Positions 7,976 through 15,122 of a stretch of 29,399 bases of DNA are shown here, one piece after another. The stretch's first letter is position 1, and every line of letters starts with the position of its first letter. The notes under the pieces were generated by a model. That model was not told the origin of the DNA and made no database searches. It was given only the letters and a program-made list of their open reading frames with translations. This DNA is from CAYUVA01 sp964448115 [NCBI: uncultured bacterium] (GTDB lineage Bacteria; CAYUVA01), in assembly GCA_964448115.1 (NCBI GenBank), contig CAYUVA010000049.1, positions 1 to 29,399 on the forward strand, read 5' to 3'. A program made the position numbers and the translations under genes.

Positions 7976-7992
7976 TTGGCACAGGGATTGCT
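7976..7992 (+). promoter_or_regulatory. sigma-54-like -24/-12 element
   Basis: TTGGCAC, five bases, TTGCT. The GG (7978-7979) and GC (7990-7991) are separated by exactly ten bases, as the RpoN consensus requires. It lies about 38 bases before the ATG of the 67-aa gene. No good sigma-70 pair was seen there. Whether this organism has RpoN is not known from the window. Confidence 0.4.
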
Positions 7993-8030
7993 TTAATAGT
8001 AGGCGTATTATTAAACAAGCAGGAATAAAT

Positions 8031-8234
8031 ATGGCTACTACAGTAGAAAAGATAAGATACTCGAAGGGGCAGCCCAACAACGGAGCTAAGATACTGGCTA
8101 GGAGCTTCTATAGGGAGCTGCTCGAGAATGGCTACAGTGACGAGCAGATAGTCGAGTTCTCCTCCGAGCTGATTAGCTGCATCGCTGACAACCTGGAGAA
8201 TGAGGACGACCAGGAACTAGAGCCATCATCATAA
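8031..8234 (+). CDS. small conserved-looking protein of unknown function (67 aa)
   Basis: Not recognised. It reads MATTVEKIRYSKGQPNNGAK, then two predicted helices (ILARSFYRELLENGYSDEQI and VEFSSELISCIADNL), then an acidic tail (ENEDDQELEPSS). There is no membrane segment; a cytoplasmic helical protein is likely. The start ATG has AGGA about seven bases upstream. A sigma-54-like element precedes it and a 9-bp inverted repeat follows its stop by 20 bases, so it looks like a single-gene transcript. It stands alone between the divergent anchored-protein gene and a decayed insertion sequence. Confidence 0.65.
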   Translation: MATTVEKIRYSKGQPNNGAKILARSFYRELLENGYSDEQIVEFSSELISCIADNLENEDDQELEPSS

Positions 8235-8254
8235 GCTATTATCTTATCATCCCC

Positions 8255-8293
8255 TACTCCCTGGTGCCGGCAACTGATAGCTAACAGGGAGTA
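8255..8293 (+). terminator. stem-loop after the 67-aa gene, possible terminator
   Basis: TACTCCCTG (8255-8263) and CAGGGAGTA (8285-8293) are a perfect 9-bp inverted repeat with a 21-base loop. Only a weak T-rich tail (CCTTCTTA) follows, so termination efficiency is doubtful. Confidence 0.4.
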
Positions 8294-8532
8294 CCTTCTT
8301 ACGCATCTTACCTTATGTAACCCAAACGATACATTCCACTCTCGTTTTCTCGTTTCTATTTTCTAGTTTAGATTACTTTCTTAGAAAGATAACGCAATTT
8401 CGCGCGTCATAGTTTTCATGCCTCCCGAATAGGTCTGGATTGGGGCTGCTCTTGACATGAGATTTGTTTCGCCAAGGGGCACCTCCATATCATTCTCATC
8501 CCACATTTTGTCATTACCTTGAAAGTAGGCTT

Positions 8533-8779
8533 TCAATGGAGATGAGACAAAGTCAGCGGGAGAGGATAAAGTTCCTCATTATCAGTCCGATGACTGCGTT
8601 CAATGAAACCATTGCGCCACGGGCTTCCTAGAGGAATTAGCATATAAGCCATCCCCAAGCTCTCCACTGCCTTTTGAGATGCTGTCCGCCGCTCAGGATG
8701 AAATGTGTTCTTCGGGATACAAGCGTTTGACCTCTTGTCGTTGCTTGAGTCTCAAGGCTGCATTGGCATGAAGTGGCAT
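8533..8779 (-). pseudogene. decayed IS481-family-like transposase
   Basis: Two fragments are visible on the minus strand. From an ATG at 8777-8779 with GAGGTG before it, the frame reads MPLHANAALRLKQRQEVKRL and stops shortly after, like the start of an IS481-type helix-turn-helix. A second frame carries the end of an rve integrase core: AVESLGMAYMLIPLGSPWRN, followed by NGFIERSHRTDNEELY (the conserved N-G...ER.HRT...E block), stopping at 8533. The middle of the transposase, including the first two Asp of the DDE site, is missing and the two parts are out of frame. Sequence upstream (about 8790-8840) may be the terminal end of the element. I could not find the matching opposite end. Confidence 0.7.
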
Positions 8780-8855
8780 AGTAACACCTCATTTTGCCAA
8801 ACAGCATAGTGTATGCAAAACTAGTATATCAACACATCTAAAGACTATAATCCCC

Positions 8856-10925
8856 CTAATCAACCATCTCCACCAGTGTATTTACTGCTTCTTCGCGTCC
8901 CACCACTATGAGAATATCGCCCTTTTCCAGCTTACTATCCGGCGAGGGAACCTCGTTGCATCTCTCAGCCTCCTTCAGCTCTCCATCTATCTCCATCCAC
9001 ACTATCTTTTTTATTGCGATGACATTTATATTGTAATTAGCACGCAGATCAAGCTCCTTAAGCGACTTGCCGATGAAGCTCCCTGGCACTGGAAGCGCTC
9101 GTATAGTATATCCCTTGCGCAGTTCGATATAGTCCCTACGGGGTCTTTGTTTCTCCTCGCGGATGAATTTTAGGGTGGATAGGTCATCCATCAGCAGCAC
9201 CTCTCGATTATATGCAGCTATAACATCGCGATAGGTAACCAGGCCGACATAACTATGGTCATCCTCGCCTCTAATCACCGGCAGGGAATCTAAATCATAC
9301 TTGCTAAGGATCTCCATGCTCTTTGCCAGATCATCATCGAGGGTAATCATCGGGGGATTGGGCTGCATAAGGTCTCCAGCCACCACCAGGCTATCAAGCC
9401 TTCTTTCATTCAGGAAGCGCTTGATATCGTTTAATCGAATATATCCGACCAGCTTACCTTGACGATCGGTTACATAATAGCTGCCTTGATTGCTAGCCAT
9501 AGCATGTTCCAGCAAGTCTTTGAATGGGGTTGCGATGTTGATCGATTCAACATCGGTGCGCAGTATATCTCTCGCCTTGATGGAGCGCATTATCCGCTCC
9601 TCCCTTCCACCGAGGATATTGATTCCCCGACGCGCTAGTTTGATCGTATAGATAGATTCGCGGTGGATTATGGCTGAAAGGGTAGCGCTTATGATACAAC
9701 AAAACATCAGAGGGAGGATGATCTTGTAATCGCCGGTCATCTCAAAAAGGATAAGAATGGCTGTAATAGGCGCTCTTGTGGTGCCGGATACAAGTGCAGC
9801 CATTCCAGCCATTGCGTATGCTCCGCTCTGAGCAGTGATATTCGGAAGCAAGCTGTGGATTACCTGTCCGAAAGCGCCGCCGGTAACGGCACCAATAAAG
9901 AGCGATGGAGCAAATATGCCCCCTGAAAAACCGCTCCCTAGGGTCATAGAGGTAGCAATGAGCTTGACTAATATAAGCAAAAGCATCAGCTTGAGTTCTA
10001 GCCTGCCAAAGATCACCTCCTGGATCGTCTCGTAGCCGTTACCCAGCGTGTTGGGGATAATTATACCAATAAAGGCAATCATTACTCCGCCAACAAGTGC
10101 GGTCATATATTTAGGAATTGGCAGCCTATCGAAGATTTCCTCGCTGTAGTACAACGATTTAATGAACAGAACCGAGATGAGCGCAGTTATGACACCGAGC
10201 ACAAAGTAAAGCGGCAGCTCCAATGGACTGACCAATGCGTAATGAGGAACATCGAATGCCGGATGATCGCCAAGAAATATTCTGCTTATGACCGTTGCCG
10301 AGACAGCCGAGATTACTATGGGGCTGAAGGTGCCAATGCCAAAGTCGCCCAGAATAATTTCCAGTGCGAAGATTGAACCGGCTACTGGCGCGTTGAAGGT
10401 GGCTGCGATGCCGGCTGCTGCACCACAACCGACCATGATGCGCAGGCGATTTTGGCTTACCTTTAGCAACTGTCCCACCCATGAGCCTATCGAAGATCCG
10501 ATCTGTACGATGGGTCCCTCTCGTCCAGCAGAGCCTCCAATGCCTATTGTGATGCCAGAGACCAGCAGTTTTATCAGGGAGACTCGAGGTCTGATCCTTC
10601 CACCATTGACCGCAACGGCTGCCATGACCTCGGGCACCCCATGCCCTTTTGCCTCCCTAGCTAAAAAGTAGATGATGGGTCCAACCATAAGCCCACCTAA
10701 CGACATTACCAGCAAGATTCTCCACCACGATACAGGGGAGAGCACTTCAAGAAAATTGCCACTGCTGCCATAGGATATCTTCTGTACCAGGTAGATGAAG
10801 TGATAGAAGCCAACTGCTCCAAAGCCACCAAGAATGCCGATAATTACCGCTACCCCAATGAGAGGAAATGCCCCCGGAAAGCGGAGGCGGTTGAAGATCT
10901 CTGGAATCTTTTTATCTTTCAACAT
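8856..10925 (-). CDS. ClC-type chloride channel/transporter with CBS pair and TrkA-C domain
   Basis: The 689-aa product is a ClC-family anion channel or H+/anion exchanger. The membrane part (about 18-430) shows GHGVPEV (94-100; usual GSGIP), GSAGREGP (131-138) with the gating Glu, and GGIFAP (335-340). Two CBS domains follow (about 450-505 and 518-573), which usually bind adenine nucleotides. A TrkA-C/RCK_C-like domain ends the protein (about 600-689: PGSFIGKSLKEL, KGDILIVVG). At the inner proton Glu of E. coli ClC (E203, in FIIEE) this protein has FALEI, i.e. Ile, which suggests it is not a strict H+ antiporter (inference). The ATG at 10923-10925 has only a weak ribosome site. A TTAAC-AG-GTTAA palindrome (10988-10999) lies upstream, in the 125-base gap after the phosphatase gene. 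Confidence 0.92.
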   Translation of the reverse strand: MLKDKKIPEIFNRLRFPGAFPLIGVAVIIGILGGFGAVGFYHFIYLVQKISYGSSGNFLEVLSPVSWWRILLVMSLGGLMVGPIIYFLAREAKGHGVPEVMAAVAVNGGRIRPRVSLIKLLVSGITIGIGGSAGREGPIVQIGSSIGSWVGQLLKVSQNRLRIMVGCGAAAGIAATFNAPVAGSIFALEIILGDFGIGTFSPIVISAVSATVISRIFLGDHPAFDVPHYALVSPLELPLYFVLGVITALISVLFIKSLYYSEEIFDRLPIPKYMTALVGGVMIAFIGIIIPNTLGNGYETIQEVIFGRLELKLMLLLILVKLIATSMTLGSGFSGGIFAPSLFIGAVTGGAFGQVIHSLLPNITAQSGAYAMAGMAALVSGTTRAPITAILILFEMTGDYKIILPLMFCCIISATLSAIIHRESIYTIKLARRGINILGGREERIMRSIKARDILRTDVESINIATPFKDLLEHAMASNQGSYYVTDRQGKLVGYIRLNDIKRFLNERRLDSLVVAGDLMQPNPPMITLDDDLAKSMEILSKYDLDSLPVIRGEDDHSYVGLVTYRDVIAAYNREVLLMDDLSTLKFIREEKQRPRRDYIELRKGYTIRALPVPGSFIGKSLKELDLRANYNINVIAIKKIVWMEIDGELKEAERCNEVPSPDSKLEKGDILIVVGREEAVNTLVEMVD

Positions 10926-11050
10926 AACAATATATATGCTTTCTGGAAGTGTGGGACAGTCAATATTAAACGACCGAAATAGTTAACTTAACAGGTTAAT
11001 ATATTTTGCAGAAATCAGTATTAAAAGGATCATAAACCTCGAAGGAACCA

Positions 11051-12766
11051 TCACTTGTTCCTCTCCTTCCATATCACCTGTTTGTACTTCATGATCAGCT
11101 CCTTGTCGTATCCATAGCTTTCTGCCTTGTCCAACTCCTTTTCCGCCTGGTTCAGCTCTCCCTGTTTGAGCAAGTTTGTGAAATTTACAATCGCCATCTC
11201 TGCAAGCTCGCTTTTTATTTGCTCAATCCTCCCCTTAACATCGAGCACCTCGTCAATATAAACCGCCGGGTCGTGCTTTAGGGCGCGGGTATAGTAGTCA
11301 AGGGCTTTTTTGAGGCTTATCTCGCTCTTCTCCTCTGACTCCGCAAGGTATCCAAGCCTGAGTAGGGCTTTAGCCCTCATTCCATCTAGATCAAAGGTAT
11401 CCAATTTCTCCTTGGGGATATAGTTTTCGGCTATATTGAGGTAAAAAAGTGCTCGATTCTGATTCTCCAGCCTGGTCGATTTTAGATATTCCTTTGCCAC
11501 TGCGATAGCGATATTCCCGACAAAGGTCTTAGCCTGTTGTTCGTTGCCGAATGTAGCCCCAGAGCGCAATGCCTTTTTCATTTGCAGATCGAGCTTATCG
11601 AACCAGTGATAGTTATCGCCACCCATGCTTAGATTATCGTTGATATTAAATCCCCATGGCAGATACTTGCCTTTAAGCAAAATCAGGTTTTTCTTCGCTG
11701 GATTATATCGAACCATGTAGGTGCGGCTGTTTTTCATGCATAGGATAAAGAATCCGAGAACCAGTATTACGAGTAGTGCGCCCCAGAAATAGACCGCCTT
11801 GTTTCCGACAAAGACATCATCCAGCTCGGCTGAGACCCTTATTTTATCAGCCTCTTTTCTTGACTTTAACTCTTCTGCAATTCGAGAATCGATTGCATCT
11901 TTTTCTTTTCTACCCTTCTTTTTTGCTGAAGGGATCGCCTCGCCTTCATCTTCGTATAGCTTGAATCCCTTGAGCTTTCTGTCCCCCTGGTAGGCATCGA
12001 CCTCTTTTTCAAAGTTGCTTCCCTCCAGGGATATTATGGTTACATTATCCGGTGCTCCCCTTTCCTTTACCTCTGCGATGAGCTTATCAACCAGGTTAGC
12101 AGGGTCACCGGGATTGTCGATTACATACTCGAAGATCTCCTCGTCAGACATGACCCCATGCAGTCCGTCGGTGCACAAAAGATAGTGATCCGTATTGCGG
12201 TAGGGTATAGTGCTTATCTCCACCTCGACATCAGGACTTCCGCCGAGCGCACGAGTGATTATATTCTTGAAGGGTGAGCGACCCGCTTCCTCCTCGGTGA
12301 TAGCCTCGGAATCTATAAGCTCCTGAACCCGTGAGTGATCCTTGGTTACCCTCTGGATAGAGTCCTTGGTAATGCGATATAGCCTGCTATCCCCCACATG
12401 ACCGATGAAGATTGTATCATCTTCGATGAGAGCGACCACAACCGTTGTTCCCATGCCGAGCTGATCTGGATTCTTTTCAGCGTGATTAAAGATCTCCCGG
12501 TTAGCTATCTTGATCGCATTGGTGATATCCTTGATGTTGTCCCCGTAGGGATCGAGGGACTGTTCCTTCTTAGCCCTTCTGGACTCGGCGGTGCGTATGA
12601 AGTACTCGTTTATCTTATCCACAGCCAGTTTGCTCGCCAGCTCCCCGGCTGCATGACCTCCCATGCCATCTGCCACCACGAAGAGCATCTGCCTTTCGTT
12701 TATGAGCAGCGCATCCTGGTTGTTGTTTCGCTTATTGCCGGGATCGGTTTTTCCAGCAGCCTTCAT
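11051..12766 (-). CDS. membrane-tethered PP2C-type Ser/Thr phosphatase with C-terminal helical repeats
   Basis: Residues 1-247 form a bacterial PP2C (PrpC/Stp type), a Mn/Mg-dependent protein phosphatase that reverses Ser/Thr phosphorylation. Visible motifs are TDPGNKRNNNQD (7-18; usual NED, here NQD), VADGMGG (31-37), GHVGDSR (122-128), LLCTDGL (196-202) and GAPDNVT (237-243), so the metal-binding Asp residues are kept. A charged linker (260-320) leads to one transmembrane helix (about 326-344). A C-terminal domain (345-571) follows, outside the membrane, with TPR-like helices (ALFYLNIAENYIP, KALDYYTRALKHDP). The ATG lies 35 bases inside the end of the precorrin-2 dehydrogenase gene and has AAGGA upstream. 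No partner kinase is in the window. Confidence 0.9.
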   Translation of the reverse strand: MKAAGKTDPGNKRNNNQDALLINERQMLFVVADGMGGHAAGELASKLAVDKINEYFIRTAESRRAKKEQSLDPYGDNIKDITNAIKIANREIFNHAEKNPDQLGMGTTVVVALIEDDTIFIGHVGDSRLYRITKDSIQRVTKDHSRVQELIDSEAITEEEAGRSPFKNIITRALGGSPDVEVEISTIPYRNTDHYLLCTDGLHGVMSDEEIFEYVIDNPGDPANLVDKLIAEVKERGAPDNVTIISLEGSNFEKEVDAYQGDRKLKGFKLYEDEGEAIPSAKKKGRKEKDAIDSRIAEELKSRKEADKIRVSAELDDVFVGNKAVYFWGALLVILVLGFFILCMKNSRTYMVRYNPAKKNLILLKGKYLPWGFNINDNLSMGGDNYHWFDKLDLQMKKALRSGATFGNEQQAKTFVGNIAIAVAKEYLKSTRLENQNRALFYLNIAENYIPKEKLDTFDLDGMRAKALLRLGYLAESEEKSEISLKKALDYYTRALKHDPAVYIDEVLDVKGRIEQIKSELAEMAIVNFTNLLKQGELNQAEKELDKAESYGYDKELIMKYKQVIWKERNK

Positions 12767-13415
12767 CTAGTTCGATTCCTTCTTGGTCAAGGATATCCCT
12801 TGCCAGATTCAATGCTTCCTGTTCTTTTCCTTGTCTAAGCCTTTCAAATATATCTGAATCGATCAATTTTTCAAATAGGATCTTTCGAGCTTGCTCATTT
12901 TTAATCTGTTTTTTTATGATCTCCCGAAGATCGCTCATAAGGTCGAGAAAGATCTCGTACTCATCGCCGATTATCTCGGCAAGTTTTATGCGCAATTCTC
13001 TAGCCAGAGCTGGACTGGCGCCGCTAGTGCTGATCGCTACTTGCAGCAGTCCGCGGCGCAGGGTTGCTGGCACGATGAAATTGCAGTGCTCGGGATCATC
13101 TACCATGTTCACCAGTTTCCCCTTCTCGATCGCCTCATTGTAAACCTGTTGATTGATCATCGGCTCATCGGTGCATCCAAAGATGAGGAAGAAATCCTGA
13201 AGATCTCCAGGTTGGTAGCCTCTATTCCGATAGATGATCTCCCCTTTATCCACCAATCTTTCAATCTCGGGTATTACGGCAGGGGCGATCAGGGTAACTT
13301 TGGCCTTTGCCTCAAGTAACCCTTGGACCTTGCGGGCAGCCACCTTACCGCCACCTATCACTAGGACAGGCTTGTCGTGTAAGTCCAGAAAGATAGGGTA
13401 GTATCGGGCATTCAA
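12732..13415 (-). CDS. precorrin-2 dehydrogenase / sirohydrochlorin ferrochelatase (Met8/CysG N-terminal type)
   Basis: The 227-aa protein oxidises precorrin-2 to sirohydrochlorin with NAD+, and in some members inserts iron to give siroheme. The N-terminus YYPIFLDLHDKPVLVIGGGK (residues 5-24) and VAARKVQGLL are the Rossmann signature of the family. FLIFGCTDEP, NMVDDPEHCNFIVPA and the ISTSGASPALAREL motif follow. There is no uroporphyrinogen methyltransferase domain or gene nearby. The start overlaps the nrdR stop by four bases (ATGA); the end overlaps the phosphatase gene, so the last residues are likely unconstrained. It may serve siroheme or cobalamin synthesis. Confidence 0.9.
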   Translation of the reverse strand: MNARYYPIFLDLHDKPVLVIGGGKVAARKVQGLLEAKAKVTLIAPAVIPEIERLVDKGEIIYRNRGYQPGDLQDFFLIFGCTDEPMINQQVYNEAIEKGKLVNMVDDPEHCNFIVPATLRRGLLQVAISTSGASPALARELRIKLAEIIGDEYEIFLDLMSDLREIIKKQIKNEQARKILFEKLIDSDIFERLRQGKEQEALNLARDILDQEGIELDEGCWKNRSRQ

Positions 13416-13873
13416 TGCTGAGAAGATCCTTTCAGGCTCTTGACCGTGGAGATGAACTGCCCGGCATCCTTGAAGGAGCGATATACTGAGGCGAAACGGA
13501 TATAGGCGACCTCATCTATCTCCTTTAGGCGACGCATTATATGCTCACCGATGATCTTGGTCGAGACCTCCTTTTCGTCAGATTCCAGGACGATCGCTTC
13601 CACCTCCTCGACGATTTTTTCCAGGACAGCCATCTTGATATTCCTTTTCTGGCAAGCTTTCATTAGCCCAGCCAGAACCTTCTGGTGGCTGAAGTCCTCC
13701 CTTGCGCCATCCTTTTTTATGACCTTCAGGTTCACCTGCTCGATGCGCTCGTAGGTAGTGAACCGTTTCCCGCATCGATAGCACTCGCGGCGACGGCGGA
13801 TGGAAACCCCATCAGCAGAGGCACGAGAATCGATAACTCGATCATCGAGGTTGCCGCAGTAAGGGCATTTCAT
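13412..13873 (-). CDS. nrdR: transcriptional repressor NrdR
   Basis: A 153-aa NrdR, a nucleotide-sensing repressor of ribonucleotide reductase genes. It has a zinc ribbon with C3, C6, C31 and C34 (CPYCG ... CYRCG), the RRRRECYRCGKRFTTYER block, and an ATP-cone (about 48-140: VIKKDGAREDFSHQKVLAGL). Full length. It lies 10 bases after the dCMP deaminase gene and overlaps the next gene by four bases, so it is in the middle of the rpiB operon. The link to nucleotide metabolism fits its neighbour, but no NrdR-box pair was looked for beyond the window and no nrd gene is present. Confidence 0.95.
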   Translation of the reverse strand: MKCPYCGNLDDRVIDSRASADGVSIRRRRECYRCGKRFTTYERIEQVNLKVIKKDGAREDFSHQKVLAGLMKACQKRNIKMAVLEKIVEEVEAIVLESDEKEVSTKIIGEHIMRRLKEIDEVAYIRFASVYRSFKDAGQFISTVKSLKGSSQH

Positions 13874-13883
13874 GTGATGCTCC

Positions 13884-14417
13884 CTAGGGTAAAATTATCA
13901 TCTCTACGCCAGCCTCGGCAAGAAGCTCATCGGCTAGCGGATCATCGTAATGATGTCGATAAAGTATGCGCTTTATGCCGGCGTTTATACACATCTTGGC
14001 GCAGACCACGCAAGGCTTGGTGGTGCAATACATATCCGCGCCAGCGATGCTGACCCCGTGATGAGCTGCCTGGATGATGGCGTTTTGCTCCGCATGAAGC
14101 CCACGACAAAGCTCATGTCTCTCCCCGGAGGGGATCTTATATTTAGCCCTTATACAACCTGCTCGATCAGCATGGGAAACCCCGCTGGGAGCGCCGTTAT
14201 AGCCGGTTGCCAATATCCTTCTATTCTTCACCACGATAGCTCCCACGCGCCGGCGCAGGCAGGTTGAGCGCAGGCTCACCAGCTCGCAGATCATAATGAA
14301 ATACTCATCCCAAGAGGGGCGGACGATGCTTGTATTATCCAAGCTACAAAGCGCTTCATCTTTTAGTTGAAGCCATTTATTGATATCGTATAGCAGCCTT
14401 GATGAATCCTCATTCAT
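13884..14417 (-). CDS. dCMP deaminase (ComEB-type cytidine/deoxycytidylate deaminase)
   Basis: It deaminates dCMP to dUMP, feeding dTMP synthesis. The core begins at [20 protein letters not shown] (about residue 33). Zinc-site motifs are GLHAEQNAI (H108, E110) and PCVVC (C136, C139), and GYNGAPSG and GERHELCRG are also present. It is 177 aa, about 33 longer than usual because of an N-terminal extension ([16 protein letters not shown]). That extension reads across the rpiB end with an eight-base overlap; no internal Met offers a shorter start, so the extension appears real. It is the second gene of the rpiB operon. Confidence 0.92.
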   Translation of the reverse strand: MNEDSSRLLYDINKWLQLKDEALCSLDNTSIVRPSWDEYFIMICELVSLRSTCLRRRVGAIVVKNRRILATGYNGAPSGVSHADRAGCIRAKYKIPSGERHELCRGLHAEQNAIIQAAHHGVSIAGADMYCTTKPCVVCAKMCINAGIKRILYRHHYDDPLADELLAEAGVEMIILP

Positions 14418-14880
14418 CTAGTTCATCCATGACCTGGTTGATCATATCATTGCGTCGCTGGTAACGATCCGGCTGGGTAATAAAGTCGGTCTCAAGCCAT
14501 ACCTTTACTATCTCCAACCCGAGATCACCCCCCACAACCCTTCCCCCCATAGCGAGAATATTGGCATTGTTGTGCTTACGCGACATCATGGCAGTAAAGA
14601 TATCATTGCACAATGCGCAACGTATCTGGGGATGACGATTGGCGGTCATGCTCATCCCGATGCCGGTGCCGCATACCAGGATCCCTCTATCAGCATCCTT
14701 TTTAACCACCGCTTTTACGACCTTGGCTGCATATACGGGGAAATCGACCGATAGCGGGGCATCATCGGATAGATCAAAAACCTTTTCTATGACACCTCTA
14801 TCTTCGAGTTCATTCAGATAATCGAGTATGCGATTTTTCAGCTCCCTTCCCCCATGATCACATCCTAGGGCTATTCTCAT
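14410..14880 (-). CDS. rpiB: ribose-5-phosphate isomerase B
   Basis: A 156-aa RpiB/LacAB-type isomerase that interconverts ribose 5-phosphate and ribulose 5-phosphate. It shows [11 protein letters not shown] at the N-terminus (D8, H9), [14 protein letters not shown] (C70 catalytic), [15 protein letters not shown] and a normal length. A strong AAGGAGG lies seven bases before the ATG. It is the first gene of a compact minus-strand operon with a well-formed promoter at 14914-14942. Confidence 0.95.
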   Translation of the reverse strand: MRIALGCDHGGRELKNRILDYLNELEDRGVIEKVFDLSDDAPLSVDFPVYAAKVVKAVVKKDADRGILVCGTGIGMSMTANRHPQIRCALCNDIFTAMMSRKHNNANILAMGGRVVGGDLGLEIVKVWLETDFITQPDRYQRRNDMINQVMDELDE

Positions 14881-14913
14881 GCCGCCTCCTTGCTTCAGTC
14901 CTTTCTTTTATAG

Positions 14914-14942
14914 ATACTATATATAGAAGTCTTTTTTGTCAA
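14914..14942 (-). promoter_or_regulatory. promoter of the rpiB operon
   Basis: A perfect -35 TTGACA (14937-14942) is followed by overlapping -10 candidates: TATAGT (14916-14921, spacer 15) and TAGTAT (14914-14919, spacer 17). They lie about 35 bases before the rpiB start and diverge from the promoter at 15050. Confidence 0.6.
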
Positions 14943-15049
14943 GAATACGATATAGGGCTTTTGATCCAAAGCTCGAAGCACCTGGCACCTTTTCTTGTCA
15001 TTGACGTATCCTGGATTTTAAACCGAGAATTTGGGGTAACAACTGATTA

Positions 15050-15078
15050 CTGACAACCCGGTCCATATATTCTATAGT
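15050..15078 (+). promoter_or_regulatory. promoter of the GT-C / O-antigen-ligase pair
   Basis: -35 CTGACA (15050-15055), a spacer of exactly 17 and -10 TATAGT (15073-15078), each one base from consensus. It lies about 45 bases before the first gene. Confidence 0.6.
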
Positions 15079-15122
15079 ATTTTATTGCTGTCATTAACAG
15101 GTAAGCAAGTATTCATCAGTTC

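Larger units (their letters stand above)
8235..8855. other. 620-bp gene-poor stretch with insertion-sequence debris
   Basis: Apart from the stem-loop at 8255-8293 and the transposase remnant at 8533-8779, nothing convincing is encoded. A minus-strand frame stays open from 8575 to 8381 (64 codons, ending in TYSGGMKTMTREIALSF), without a start site or a family I can name. It may be more debris. Confidence 0.55.

Noticed and set aside
8381-8575. An ABC-transporter-like fragment suggested by TYSGGM in a minus-strand frame
   Set aside because: Only a few residues match and the ABC signature continues differently; no Walker motifs are present. Treated as debris.
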